Positions 1-8,045 of a stretch of 53,471 nt of DNA are shown here, in pieces. This DNA comes from Streptomyces hayashii. Lineage in GTDB: Bacteria; Actinomycetota; Actinomycetes; Streptomycetales; Streptomycetaceae. The stretch spans positions 1-53,471 of the forward strand of contig NZ_JAHHIU010000109.1 in the NCBI RefSeq assembly GCF_024539815.1. Direction: 5' to 3'. Made by a program: the position numbers and the translations under genes. The notes below the pieces were generated by a model. That model had not been told where the DNA came from, made no database searches, and saw nothing but the letters and a program-made list of their open reading frames with translations. Each line of letters begins with the position of its first letter. The stretch's first letter is position 1.

Positions 1-1396
1 GCTCAGGGGCGGTGGCGAGTTCGGGAGCGGGCGTCACGGGGGGCCCGGGCTCCGACGGAGCGTGGGCCGCGGGGTCGGGCGCGGAGACGACGGCGGCGAC
101 CGCCACCGCCTCGGCGTCCGGCGCCTCGGCCGCTTCGCCGGCCTGCGCACCCTGCGCCGACGGGTCACCGAGGGACGCGACGGCCTGGGACGCCTGGGGC
201 TCTTGAGACTCCTCGGCGGGACTCGCCGCCGCCGTCCCGCCCGCGTCGGCGACGGACTGATCCGCCATGGCCTGATCCGCCACGATCTGATCCGCCACGA
301 CGGACTCAGCCTCGGCGGCCTCTGCCACGACCGGGGCTGCCACGGTGGTCTCCGCCGGGTCGGGCGCGGCGGTCTCCGCCGCAGCTGCCTCGACGGCCTC
401 CGCGGCCCCGACAGCCTCAGCTGCGTCGACGGCCACCGGCCCGGCAGGTTGGGCAGGCTCAGCGGGCCGGGCGGCTTCCTGGGCGACGGCCGGCTGTTCG
501 GCGGACGCGGCCTCGGGACCTTCCGCGGTCTGCGGCGTCGGCGCCGCTTCCGCCGACTCCTCGACGGCGGCCACCGCGGCGTCCGCCTCCTGGTCGTCGT
601 CGGGGTCCTGCAGTGCCTCCGCCATCATCGCGGCGCCGAGCAGCTCACCGGTGTCGACGATCCCGTACCCCTGGGCGACCCGGCGCCCCTGCGGGGCCTC
701 GGGCTCGGGCTCGTGGGCTTCCTGCGGGGCGGTCGCGGCGATCGCCTCGGTCGCGACTCGGGCCACCACGGCCTGGGCCGCGCCCACCGGCTCGGCCTGC
801 TGCGTCTGCGCGACCGCGGCCGGGACGACCGTTTCCCCGGCCGCGCCCCCTGAGGCGACCTGTGCCGGGGCCGGGGCCTGGACCGTCGCCTGGGCCGTGG
901 CCTGTGCGGCGCCCCAGGGAGCCGCCCCCTGCGGTGGCATGTCCCGCAGGTGCGGTACGTCGAGATACTCGGGACCGGACGTCGGCGGGCCGGACTGACG
1001 CACCGGCACGCCGGCGGGGCCGCGGTCGGCGAGCGAGCGGACCGGGCTGGCGGAGGCGTCGGGAATCGGCGGGCCGAGATGCAGGGGGCGGCGCGGGGTC
1101 GCCTGCGGCGCGGACGGGCCGGGCAGGCGGACGCCGCTGAGGTCGACCGAACCGCTGTCGCGGCCGGCCGTCTCGTGCGGCCCCGGCTCGTGGACCGCTT
1201 CGACCACCGGTTCCGGTGCGGGCGGGGCCACCTCGTTGCCCCACGCGCTCTGGGCACCCGGCAGCAGCAGGTCTTCGTCCTCGGCGGTGGTCTCGGAGAG
1301 GTAGGTGTACGCACCGTGCGCGGGGGCGCCCGGCTGCTCCACCATGCCTGCGCTCTCCGGCAGTCCCTCGCCCGGGACCTGGCCGGTGTCGGTCAT
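1..1396 (-). CDS. cobT: Probable CobT-type phosphoribosyltransferase, N-terminal part only (cut by window edge)
   Basis: The minus-strand frame beginning at the ATG at 1396 stays open for 465 codons to the left edge, so only the N-terminus is visible. It starts MTDTGQVPGEGLPESAGM and is strongly Ala/Glu/Pro/Gln-rich, with an ADQ-type micro-repeat around residues 365-385, which points to a long disordered region. No catalytic domain lies inside the window. I recall this N-terminus from Streptomyces proteins annotated as nicotinate-nucleotide--dimethylbenzimidazole phosphoribosyltransferase, the enzyme that makes alpha-ribazole phosphate for the lower ligand of cobalamin. The neighbour cobL, on the same strand, fits. 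The reading frame is certain; the name rests on recall and context. Confidence 0.6.
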   Translation of the reverse strand, partial: MTDTGQVPGEGLPESAGMVEQPGAPAHGAYTYLSETTAEDEDLLLPGAQSAWGNEVAPPAPEPVVEAVHEPGPHETAGRDSGSVDLSGVRLPGPSAPQATPRRPLHLGPPIPDASASPVRSLADRGPAGVPVRQSGPPTSGPEYLDVPHLRDMPPQGAAPWGAAQATAQATVQAPAPAQVASGGAAGETVVPAAVAQTQQAEPVGAAQAVVARVATEAIAATAPQEAHEPEPEAPQGRRVAQGYGIVDTGELLGAAMMAEALQDPDDDQEADAAVAAVEESAEAAPTPQTAEGPEAASAEQPAVAQEAARPAEPAQPAGPVAVDAAEAVGAAEAVEAAAAETAAPDPAETTVAAPVVAEAAEAESVVADQIVADQAMADQSVADAGGTAAASPAEESQEPQASQAVASLGDPSAQGAQAGEAAEAPDAEAVAVAAVVSAPDPAAHAPSEPGPPVTPAPELATAPE

Positions 1397-1762
1397 GCGT
1401 ACCCCTCGCCCATCGGTTAGTGCTTCTACGGCCGGCTCGTCCGGAGCGGCGCACCGACCGCCCCGCAGTGAAGAACGAGCGTCCGTGCCCAGCGGCACGA
1501 ACGACCCGCCCGAAAAAGCGACAAAGCCATTCAGTGGCATTGTCCCGGCCGCCGCCGCCTCGCGACAGCTTGATCGGCGAGGCTCCGCTGTGGACTGCGC
1601 CACGTTGCGCGCCCTCCGGTTCTGCCGTACCACACGCAGCCCAAAAGGGATGCGTTTTCCGGACATTGACCGACGAAGCGCCGGGCGAACGGAAGCGGTA
1701 CGACGATCGGCCAGCCTACCGCGCGCGGTACGACAACAGGATCACGGGGAGGGCCGACCCGG
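1397..1762. other. Intergenic region between cobL and the cobT-like gene
   Basis: This 366-base gap holds no convincing gene. It contains a perfect 14-base palindrome, TACCGCGCGCGGTA, at 1717-1730, and the direct repeat GCGGTACGAC at 1695 and 1725, just downstream of the cobL stop. These could be an operator or a weak terminator. I looked for the conserved boxes of a cobalamin riboswitch and did not find them. Confidence 0.4.
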
Positions 1763-2980
1763 TCACGGCCGGCGGTCGGCGAGAACCCCGGTGAGCAGGA
1801 ACGCGACGCTCCGCTCCGTCTCCGTCCAGGCCCGCGTGTCGAGTTCGACGGACTGGACGAGGGAGCACTCGACGCCGTAGCCGTGCTCGGAGAGGTCGCG
1901 GCCCACGAGTTCGGCGGCGTCGCGGGTCGCCGCGTGGGTGACGATGCGCTGCGGACGGCGGTCGACCACCGCGGAGATCACCGGTGCTCCCCCGCCGCCG
2001 ACCCGGACGACGTCCGGTTCGGGCAGGTTCTCCAGGACGTGCGGGGCGCCGCCGTGGACGATCTGGAGCTGGACTCCGTGACGGCGCGCCACGGCGTCGG
2101 TCCGCGCGCAGGCCTCCAGGTCCCGGTCGACGGCGATGACGGCGGCGCCCGCCCTGGCGGCCTCGGTCGCGAAGGCTCCGCTGCCGCAGCCGATGTCCCA
2201 GACGAGGTCGCCCACGCGCGGGCCCAGCCGGGCGAGTTGGGCGGCGCGCAGCAGCGGCGTCTCCCCCTCGCCGAGCCCGCCGCCGTACACCTCGCCGGGC
2301 AGGGCCCAGCCGCGCGGCCCGGCCCCCGGGTCACGGCCCGCGATCCAGCCGCCCTCCCCGGAGACGACCGGTCCGGTGGGGCCGCCGATGACGATGACGA
2401 CGTTGGGGTCGCGCCAGATGTGGTCGGCCGCCTTGTCGGAGGTGACGACGCTGACCTGCTCGCGGTCGGTGCCGAGCTCCTCGCACACCACGAAGGTGCG
2501 GTGCACGCCCTCCATCAGCAGGCCCAGCTCGGCGGGACCGGCGCCCGGGGAGGTGAGGACGGCGACCTTGGTGTGGGCGCGGCACACGTTCACCGCGCGG
2601 CGCAGGGTGCGCCGGTGTGCGACGACGACCTGGGCGTCGTCCCAGGGCATGCCGGCCCGGGCGAAGGCGGCGGCCACGGCGGAGACGGCGGGGACGACCT
2701 CGACCTCCAGGCCGAACTCGGGTGCGCGCAGGGCCCGTACGACGCCGAAGAAGCCCGGGTCGCCGTCGGCGACGACGACGGCGGTGCCGCGGTGGCCGGC
2801 GATGCGGGGGGCGGCGAGGGCTACGCTGCCGAGCCGGATGCGTTCCGCGGCGGGAGGCACCTCGGGCAGCGTCAGATGGTGGGCGGCTCCGGCCACCAGG
2901 GTGGCGGCGCTCAGAGCGGAGCGGGCCGCGGCGGTCAGCGGTGAGCCGTCCCAGCCGATCACGGTGACGCGGTCGGCCAT
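1763..2980 (-). CDS. cobL: Precorrin-6Y C5,15-methyltransferase (decarboxylating), CbiE-CbiT fusion
   Basis: The 405-residue protein methylates C5 and C15 of the corrin ring and decarboxylates the C12 acetate in aerobic cobalamin synthesis. Residues 1-200 are the CbiE-like tetrapyrrole methylase with the loop ADGDPGFFG (71-79). Residues 240-405 are the CbiT-like class I methyltransferase with the SAM-binding motif DIGCGSG (262-268). Length and domain order match the CobL fusion of actinobacteria. It is followed on the same strand by the cobT-like gene after 366 bases, so the two are probably co-regulated but not tightly coupled. Confidence 0.92.
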   Translation of the reverse strand: MADRVTVIGWDGSPLTAAARSALSAATLVAGAAHHLTLPEVPPAAERIRLGSVALAAPRIAGHRGTAVVVADGDPGFFGVVRALRAPEFGLEVEVVPAVSAVAAAFARAGMPWDDAQVVVAHRRTLRRAVNVCRAHTKVAVLTSPGAGPAELGLLMEGVHRTFVVCEELGTDREQVSVVTSDKAADHIWRDPNVVIVIGGPTGPVVSGEGGWIAGRDPGAGPRGWALPGEVYGGGLGEGETPLLRAAQLARLGPRVGDLVWDIGCGSGAFATEAARAGAAVIAVDRDLEACARTDAVARRHGVQLQIVHGGAPHVLENLPEPDVVRVGGGGAPVISAVVDRRPQRIVTHAATRDAAELVGRDLSEHGYGVECSLVQSVELDTRAWTETERSVAFLLTGVLADRRP

Positions 2981-3066
2981 CGTCGTCAGTCTCCCCCGGT
3001 TTCACTCAGGCAGCGGGCTCCGTGAGGGTACCTGGTCAGGGTGTCCGCGACGGCGGCGGTCCGGGG

Positions 3067-3705
3067 TCAGTTCCAGTCGGTGTACGAGGTGAATCCGCCG
3101 CTCTCCGCGAAGTGCTCCCCGCCGCCGTCCAGGTCCTCCGGAAGGAGGCTCCACACGATGTAGTCGGTGCGCACCTCGCTCCACCCGCCGCCCTCGGCGC
3201 GGACGCGCGCTATGCAGGCCCCGCGCAGCACGCCCTCGCTGATGCATCCGATCTTCTGGGCGACCTGCTGCGAGGCGGTGTTGTCGGCGGCCGTGCGCAG
3301 CTCGATGCGTTCGAACCTCTGGTCGGTCAGCAGCCACCGGGCGGTGGCCAGCGCCGCCTCGGAGGCGTAGCCCTCGCCGCGCGCCCAGGGGGCGATGATG
3401 TACGACAGCTCGGTGGAGCGGACGTGCCAGTTGGTCTTGGCGAGCTGGACGACGCCGACCAGGCGCTGGGTGAGGAACTCGGTGACGGCGAGGTCGAGGC
3501 CGCGGCCCGCCGCGTGTTCGGCGGGGGCGTACTCGGTGATCCAGCGACGGGCGGCGGCCTCGTCGAAGGGCTGCGGCACGGCGGTCCAGGCGGCGACCTG
3601 CTCGTCGTTCATCATGTCTGCCAGGGCGGGCACGTCGTCCTCGTCGAGGGGACGCAAGCCCAACCGCTCCGTGCTGATGGAGATGGTGGGGAAGGTGCTC
3701 GTCAT
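3067..3705 (-). CDS. GNAT family N-acetyltransferase (RimJ/RimL type)
   Basis: The 212-residue protein has the RimJ-like acetyltransferase fold: an N-terminal TERLGLRPLDEDD strand, the LSYIIAPWARGEGYASEA segment that carries the acetyl-CoA pyrophosphate loop, and the late IELRTAADNTASQQVAQKIG helix. The frame is open up to 3789, but the ATG at 3705 is preferred because GGAG lies 6 bases upstream and the extra residues look non-coding. The substrate cannot be told; relatives modify protein N-termini, amino acids or small amines. It is transcribed leftward after the metQ terminator. Confidence 0.8.
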   Translation of the reverse strand: MTSTFPTISISTERLGLRPLDEDDVPALADMMNDEQVAAWTAVPQPFDEAAARRWITEYAPAEHAAGRGLDLAVTEFLTQRLVGVVQLAKTNWHVRSTELSYIIAPWARGEGYASEAALATARWLLTDQRFERIELRTAADNTASQQVAQKIGCISEGVLRGACIARVRAEGGGWSEVRTDYIVWSLLPEDLDGGGEHFAESGGFTSYTDWN

Positions 3706-3802
3706 GCGCCGCTCCGTAACCTTCGGGACCTCGTGTACCTGCCGACCCGTCAGGGCCCGCTGAACTGCCCAGCATGCAGCATGCGGCACGGAACCACACC
3801 AC

Positions 3803-3833
3803 GGGGTCCACGCCGGGTGAGGGCGCGGACCCC
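3803..3833 (-). terminator. Hairpin terminator after metQ
   Basis: GGGGTCC at 3803-3809 pairs with GGACCCC at 3827-3833, and three further pairs can form past one mismatch. It sits 25 bases beyond the metQ stop. There is no U-tract, as is usual in Streptomyces. Confidence 0.5.
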
Positions 3834-3857
3834 GGGTGCGGGCGTCGTCGGTGAAGG

Positions 3858-4694
3858 TCAGAAGGCCGCGACGACGGCGCCGTCGTACTTGTCGGCGATG
3901 AACTTCCGCACCTCGGGCGAGGTGAGCAGCTTGGCGAGCTTCGTCACGCGCGGGTCGTCCTCGTCGCCCTTCTTCACGGCGAGGAAGTTGGCGTACGGGT
4001 TGTCCTTGGCGGACTCCGCGACCAGGGCGTCCTTGGCCGGGCTGAGCTTGGCCTCCAGCGCGTAGTTGCCGTTGATGACGGCCGCGTCGACGTCACCGAG
4101 GGAGCGGGGCAGCTGGGCCGCCTCCAGCTCCTTGAACTTCAGGCCCTTGGGGTTGGACGCGACGTCCTTCGGGGTCGCGTCGTAGCCGGCGCCCGACTTG
4201 AGCCGCAGGAGGCCGTTGGCCTCCAGCAGCTTCAGCGCGCGGGCCTCGTTGGTGGTGTCGTTCGGCAGGGCGATCGTGGCGCCCTGCTTGAGGTCCGCGA
4301 GCTTCTTGACGTTCTTGGCGTACAGGCCGAGCGGCTCCAGGTGCACCGTGGCGTTCGGCACGGCGACGATGTCGGTGCCGTTCTTCTTGTTGAAGTCGTC
4401 CAGGTACGGCTGGTGCTGGAAGTAGTTGGCGTCGACCTCGCCCTGCTGGACGGCCGTGTTGGGCGTCACGTAGTCCGTGAACTCCTTGACCTCCAGCTTG
4501 AGGCCCGCCTTGGCCGCGAGGTGGTCCTTGACGTAGGCGAGGATCTCGCCCTGCGGGGTGGGGGTGGCGGCGACCGTGAGCGTGGCGTTCGCGTCGGCGC
4601 TGCCGGAGTCCTTGTCCGAGCCGCAGGCGCTGAGTCCGAGGGTGAGGGCTCCGGCGGCGAGGACGGCGGTGGTGATCCTGGTGGTGTTACGCAC
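3858..4694 (-). CDS. metQ: Methionine-binding lipoprotein of the MetNIQ ABC importer
   Basis: This is a 278-residue NlpA/MetQ family substrate-binding protein. The N-terminus is a lipoprotein signal with lipobox LSAC, acylated at Cys24. The mature part carries typical MetQ blocks: TPQGEILAYVKD (about 47-58), NYFQHQPYLDDFN (about 90-102), and ALPNDTTNEARALKLLE (about 143-160). It binds methionine, possibly D-methionine or peptides, outside the membrane and delivers it to MetI/MetN. It is last in the leftward order metN-metI-metQ, 76 bases after metI. Confidence 0.92.
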   Translation of the reverse strand: MRNTTRITTAVLAAGALTLGLSACGSDKDSGSADANATLTVAATPTPQGEILAYVKDHLAAKAGLKLEVKEFTDYVTPNTAVQQGEVDANYFQHQPYLDDFNKKNGTDIVAVPNATVHLEPLGLYAKNVKKLADLKQGATIALPNDTTNEARALKLLEANGLLRLKSGAGYDATPKDVASNPKGLKFKELEAAQLPRSLGDVDAAVINGNYALEAKLSPAKDALVAESAKDNPYANFLAVKKGDEDDPRVTKLAKLLTSPEVRKFIADKYDGAVVAAF

Positions 4695-4770
4695 GAAAAG
4701 TGCCTTTCCTGAAGGGTGGTGCGCCCCGCTTCGGGTGGTGCGGGGAGTCTCGGGAGCGGCCCGGGAGGGG

Positions 4771-5517
4771 TCAGGCGACCTCGCCGGCGCCGGGGGCCGC
4801 CGGCTCCTTCGCCTTGAGCAGGCGCAGCTTCGGCGCGGGGCCGGAGCGTCCGCCGCGGCGGTGCAGGGAGCGGGCCGCGTAGTCGCCGGCGAACTGGATG
4901 AGCGCGATGACGACGGCGAGGATCGCCACCGTGATCCACATCAGATCGGTCTCGAAGCGCTGGTAGCCGTAGCGGATGGCGATGTCGCCGAGGCCGCCGG
5001 CGCCGACCGTGCCGGCCATCGCGGAGTAGCCGATGAGCGCGACGATCGTGGTGGTCGTGCCGGCGATGAGGGAGGGCAGGGACTCCGGGACGAGGACCTT
5101 GCGCACGATGGTCCAGGTGTTGCCGCCCATCGCCTGCACGGCTTCGACGAGACCGCCGTCCACTTCGCGGACAGCCGTCTCGACCAGGCGCGCGAAGAAC
5201 GGGATGGCGCCGATGGCGAGCGGCACGATCGCGGCCTCGCGGCCGATGGTCGTCCCGGTGACTGTGCGCGTGAAGTTCATCAGCGCGACCATCAGGATGA
5301 TGAAGGGCATCGAGCGGGCGATGTTCACGACCTGCCCGATCACCTTGTTGGCGACGGTGTTCTGCAGCAGGCCGCCCCGGTCGGTCAGCACCAGCAGGAC
5401 GCCGAGCGGCAGGCCGCCGACGACGGCGACGAGGGTGGACCAGCCGACCATGTAGAGCGTGTCCCAACAGGCCTGGGACAGCAGGGGCTGGATCTCGGAC
5501 CAGTCGGTTCCGCTCAC
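4771..5517 (-). CDS. metI: Methionine ABC transporter permease
   Basis: The 248-residue protein has about five membrane helices and the ABC permease EAA loop (EAVQAMGGNTWTIVRKVLVP), which docks onto MetN. Two blocks typical of MetI are visible: MPFIILMVALMNFTR and FFARLVETAVREVDGG. The GTG start at 5517 overlaps the metN stop in GTGA, so translation is coupled. The C-terminus is a short basic tail. With MetN it forms the inner-membrane methionine uptake channel. Confidence 0.92.
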   Translation of the reverse strand: MSGTDWSEIQPLLSQACWDTLYMVGWSTLVAVVGGLPLGVLLVLTDRGGLLQNTVANKVIGQVVNIARSMPFIILMVALMNFTRTVTGTTIGREAAIVPLAIGAIPFFARLVETAVREVDGGLVEAVQAMGGNTWTIVRKVLVPESLPSLIAGTTTTIVALIGYSAMAGTVGAGGLGDIAIRYGYQRFETDLMWITVAILAVVIALIQFAGDYAARSLHRRGGRSGPAPKLRLLKAKEPAAPGAGEVA

Positions 5518-6554
5518 TTGGCGCCCTCCTTCAGCAGCGCGGGCTGCGGGGCCGCGTCCACGACGTCGATCTGCAGGCCCTGTTCGCGCAGGAAGCCGAT
5601 GGGCACGACGTTGTCCTCGTAGCGGCCGGGCAGTTCGATGCGCATGCGGCCGATCTGGAGGCCGCCGACGGTGTCGATGGCGGCGCCGAGGATCGAGATG
5701 TCGATGTTGTAGGTGCGCGAGAGCTGGGAGACGACGGGCCGGGTGGCGGCCTCGCCGTGGAAGGTGACGTCGACGACGGTGCGGTCGTCGCCGGTGGCCT
5801 CGCCGCCGACCGGGAAGAGCGCGGCGGCCAGTTCGGAGCCGGGGGTGGCGAGCAGCTCGCTGACCGTGCCGGACTCGACGACGCGGCCGCTGTCCATGAG
5901 CGCGGCGGAGTCGCAGACCGACTTCACCACGTCCATCTCGTGGGTGATCAGCAGGACCGTCAGTCCCAGCTGCCGGTTGAGGTCGCGCAGCAGTTGGAGG
6001 ATGGAACGGGTGGTCTCCGGATCGAGTGCGCTGGTGGCCTCGTCGGACAGGAGCACCTTCGGGTCGCCGGCCAGGGCGCGGGCGATGCCGACACGTTGTT
6101 TCTGACCGCCGGAGAGCTGGGCGGGGTAGGACTTCGCCTTGTCGGCGAGGCCGACCAGGTCGAGCAGCCCCAACGCCTTGCGGGAACGTTCCTGCCCCGA
6201 GATGCCGAGGATCTCCAGCGGCAGCTCCACGTTGTCCTGCACGGTCCGCGTGGACAGCAGGTTGAAGTGCTGGAACACCATGCCGATCCGGCTGCGCGCC
6301 TGGCGCAGCTCCCGGCCGGCGCGCGGCCCGCGTCCGGCGAGCGCGGTGAGGTCCTGCCCGTCGACGGTGACCGTGCCGGCGGTGGGGCGTTCCAGGAGGT
6401 TGATGCAGCGGATGAGCGAGGACTTGCCGGCGCCGGACTGGCCGATGACGCCGTACACCTCGCCTTCGCGGACATGCAGGTCGACGCCGTCGAGGGCGGT
6501 GACCGCACGGCCGCGCGAGCGGTAGACCTTGCTCAGGCCCGTGGTGGTGATCAC
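5514..6554 (-). CDS. metN: Methionine ABC transporter ATP-binding protein with NIL sensor domain
   Basis: This 346-residue ATPase powers methionine import. Walker A is GQSGAGKSS (38-46), the signature is LSGGQ (147-151), and Walker B ends in VLLSDEATS (about 167-175). Residues from about 260 to the end form the C-terminal NIL domain, which binds methionine and inhibits transport in known MetN proteins. It is the first structural gene of the metNIQ operon and starts at a GTG with a poor ribosome binding site. A short Cys/Met-rich leader ORF lies 220 bases upstream. Confidence 0.93.
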   Translation of the reverse strand: MITTTGLSKVYRSRGRAVTALDGVDLHVREGEVYGVIGQSGAGKSSLIRCINLLERPTAGTVTVDGQDLTALAGRGPRAGRELRQARSRIGMVFQHFNLLSTRTVQDNVELPLEILGISGQERSRKALGLLDLVGLADKAKSYPAQLSGGQKQRVGIARALAGDPKVLLSDEATSALDPETTRSILQLLRDLNRQLGLTVLLITHEMDVVKSVCDSAALMDSGRVVESGTVSELLATPGSELAAALFPVGGEATGDDRTVVDVTFHGEAATRPVVSQLSRTYNIDISILGAAIDTVGGLQIGRMRIELPGRYEDNVVPIGFLREQGLQIDVVDAAPQPALLKEGAK

Positions 6555-6731
6555 GTGGGGGTTTCCGTCACTGTCGAGTGCGCGGGCGTGGGTGTGCCCG
6601 GGCGCACGGATGCGGGCTGTCAGGGCGCGACACGGTTCTCGTCATGGCGGAAGAGCCGGGGAGAGACCTGTGCGCGGGGCGCGGCTCAGATCGCGTACGG
6701 CGGGCATGCGGCGTACGGACCTGCCACGGCG

Positions 6732-6751
6732 GCTCGCTTCGGGGCGCGAGC
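6732..6751 (-). promoter_or_regulatory. Hairpin in the metN 5' leader
   Basis: GCTCGC (6732-6737) and GCGAGC (6746-6751) form a 6-bp stem around an 8-base loop, just downstream of the leader-peptide stop. Its place between the small ORF and metN fits a structure influenced by ribosome position. No U-tract follows, so classic intrinsic termination is not obvious. Confidence 0.35.
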
Positions 6752-6773
6752 TCGGGGGTGGTGCGGGGGCCCT

Positions 6774-6818
6774 CTAGAAGGCGCGCATTCGACACATACA
6801 ACGAGCACCGGGCGTCAT
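6774..6818 (-). CDS. Putative 14-residue Cys/Met-rich leader peptide upstream of metN
   Basis: A small ORF encodes MTPGARCMCRMRAF. It has GAGG five bases before its ATG and a TAG stop. Five of its 14 codons are Met or Cys, clustered as Cys-Met-Cys-Arg-Met, and the Arg and Cys codons CGT, TGT, TGT and CGA are rare in this genome. An in-frame extension starting further upstream (6866 or 6860) is possible. A sulfur amino-acid-rich peptide before a methionine importer is what translational attenuation would need. The ORF is seen directly; the regulatory role is inferred. Confidence 0.5.
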   Translation of the reverse strand: MTPGARCMCRMRAF

Positions 6819-7264
6819 GGTCGCCTCGGTCGCAGGGGTGCGGCTGCTCGTAGTGGTCATGAGCATCAGTAAAGCAGACGTATGGTCCTGACCAAGACCC
6901 CGGTGTCCGCATGCTGGACAGCCATGGACAGCTGCGGGCAGCGTTCCGCTGCATGTCGGCCGCCGTCGGAGATCCGCCCTCCATCGTCGGCGACCGGCGC
7001 CGACAGGGCGGACGGCCCCTTCACCACGAGCTGGGCGTCGAGCCCGTGGGCCTGGGCGCGTTGTGGCCGACACCACGCCACTGGCCGACGCCACGGGCCG
7101 ACGTCACGGGCCGACGCCATGGCCGTCGCGCGGGGCGACGACCGCGGCGGTGATCGCCGCGCGCGGACGGACCGGGTCGCCGTAATCGGCCCCTCGCGCT
7201 CGGTCCCGCGGCCGGACGCGGGGCCGAGCGCGAGGGGCCGATTACGGCGTAATAGGGTCGCTGC
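6819..7264. other. Intergenic region between metN leader and membrane genes
   Basis: No convincing protein gene is present. The left part should hold the leftward metN promoter. At 7064-7122 four imperfect copies of GGCCGACGCCACG lie in tandem. At 7178-7249 there is a long near-perfect hairpin, listed separately. I checked the left part for the CCGGCAACC core of SAM riboswitches on both strands and did not find it. Confidence 0.5.
7178..7249. repeat. 72-base near-perfect inverted repeat
   Basis: Bases 7178-7203 pair perfectly with 7224-7249 (26 bp). The stem continues inward through one G-T wobble and six more pairs, closing on a 6-base loop at 7211-7216, for about 33 bp in all. It ends 15 bases before the start codon of the next rightward gene. 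The genes on either side are divergent, so it is not a terminator for either. Confidence 0.9.
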
Positions 7265-7624
7265 ATGCTTGATGCCCTGACGCTGGCGACCGGCGTCGCC
7301 GCGTTGCTCCTCGCCGCCTGGTGCGGCTGGGCCGCCTACCGTGACCAGCCGACGAAGGACTGGCATTTCATCGGGATGGCCGTGGTCTCGCTGCTGGCCG
7401 TCGTCCAGCTGGTGGTCGGGATCGTGCAGCTGGCGCGGGGCGAGAAGCCGGAGCAGGGCACGACGATCTTCGTGGCCTATCTGCTGGGGGCGTTCGCCTG
7501 TGTGCCGACGGCGGGCTTCATGTCGCTGGCCGAGCGGACCCGCTGGGGTTCGGTGACGGTCGCCGCGGCCGGAGTGGTCCTCGCCGTGCTGGAAGTGCGG
7601 CTCTTCGACATCTGGGGAGGCTGA
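7265..7624 (+). CDS. Small integral membrane protein, four predicted helices
   Basis: The 119-residue protein is almost entirely hydrophobic, with four likely membrane helices at about residues 3-24, 34-57, 66-84 and 93-113. The second is preceded by a short charged loop (RDQPTKDW). I do not recognise a named family. TAGGGT at 7253-7258 lies 6 bases before the ATG and there is no Shine-Dalgarno sequence, so the mRNA may be leaderless. The next gene starts one base after its stop, so the two membrane proteins are probably made together. Confidence 0.75.
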   Translation: MLDALTLATGVAALLLAAWCGWAAYRDQPTKDWHFIGMAVVSLLAVVQLVVGIVQLARGEKPEQGTTIFVAYLLGAFACVPTAGFMSLAERTRWGSVTVAAAGVVLAVLEVRLFDIWGG

Positions 7625-7625
7625 G

Positions 7626-8045
7626 ATGACGGCGACGCAGGAGAAGCCGGCCCGGCTGATCGGCGGCCCCGGGCTGCTGCTGGTGTGGTTCTACGGCGTG
7701 ATGGTGGTCGGGGCGGTGTCGCGCTCGGTGTACCAGATCGCCACCGAGTTCGACCGGGCGCCGCTGTCGTACTCGCTGTCGGCCGTCGCGGGCGTGGTGT
7801 ACGGATTCATCACGTACTCGCTGGTCCGGGGCGGGGAGACGGCCCGCAGGGCGGCGCAGGTCTGCTGCGCCGCCGAACTCGCGGGCGTGCTGGTCGTGGG
7901 CACCTGGACGCTGGTCGAGCCGTCGGCCTTCCCCGACTCGACCGTGTGGTCGCAGTACGGGATGGGGTACGTGTTCATCCCGGTTCTGCTGCCGCTGTCG
8001 GCCCTGTACTGGCTGCGGAGATCCCGGACCGCCGCTACGCGGTAG
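7626..8045 (+). CDS. Integral membrane protein, partner of the preceding gene
   Basis: The 139-residue protein has four likely helices (about 15-35, 47-66, 77-97 and 107-129), with a cytoplasmic N-terminus (TATQEKPARL) and a basic C-terminal end (RRSRTAATR). Streptomyces genomes contain many proteins of this look annotated only as membrane proteins. It forms an operon with the gene before it, separated by a single base. Its 3' end overlaps the convergent GNAT gene by 11 bases. Confidence 0.75.
   Translation: MTATQEKPARLIGGPGLLLVWFYGVMVVGAVSRSVYQIATEFDRAPLSYSLSAVAGVVYGFITYSLVRGGETARRAAQVCCAAELAGVLVVGTWTLVEPSAFPDSTVWSQYGMGYVFIPVLLPLSALYWLRRSRTAATR

Noticed and set aside
2..998. Long plus-strand open frames over the cobT-like gene
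   Set aside because: They are shadows of the minus-strand frame, giving Arg/Gly- or Ala/Ser-rich translations with no family resemblance.
1397..1762. Cobalamin riboswitch before the cobT-like gene
   Set aside because: No B12-box or conserved GCCACTG segment could be found in either orientation.
6555..6900. SAM riboswitch before metN, prompted by GTCATGAGCATCAG on the plus strand
   Set aside because: metN is on the other strand, and the CCGGCAACC core and pairing arms of SAM-I or SAM-IV are absent on both strands.
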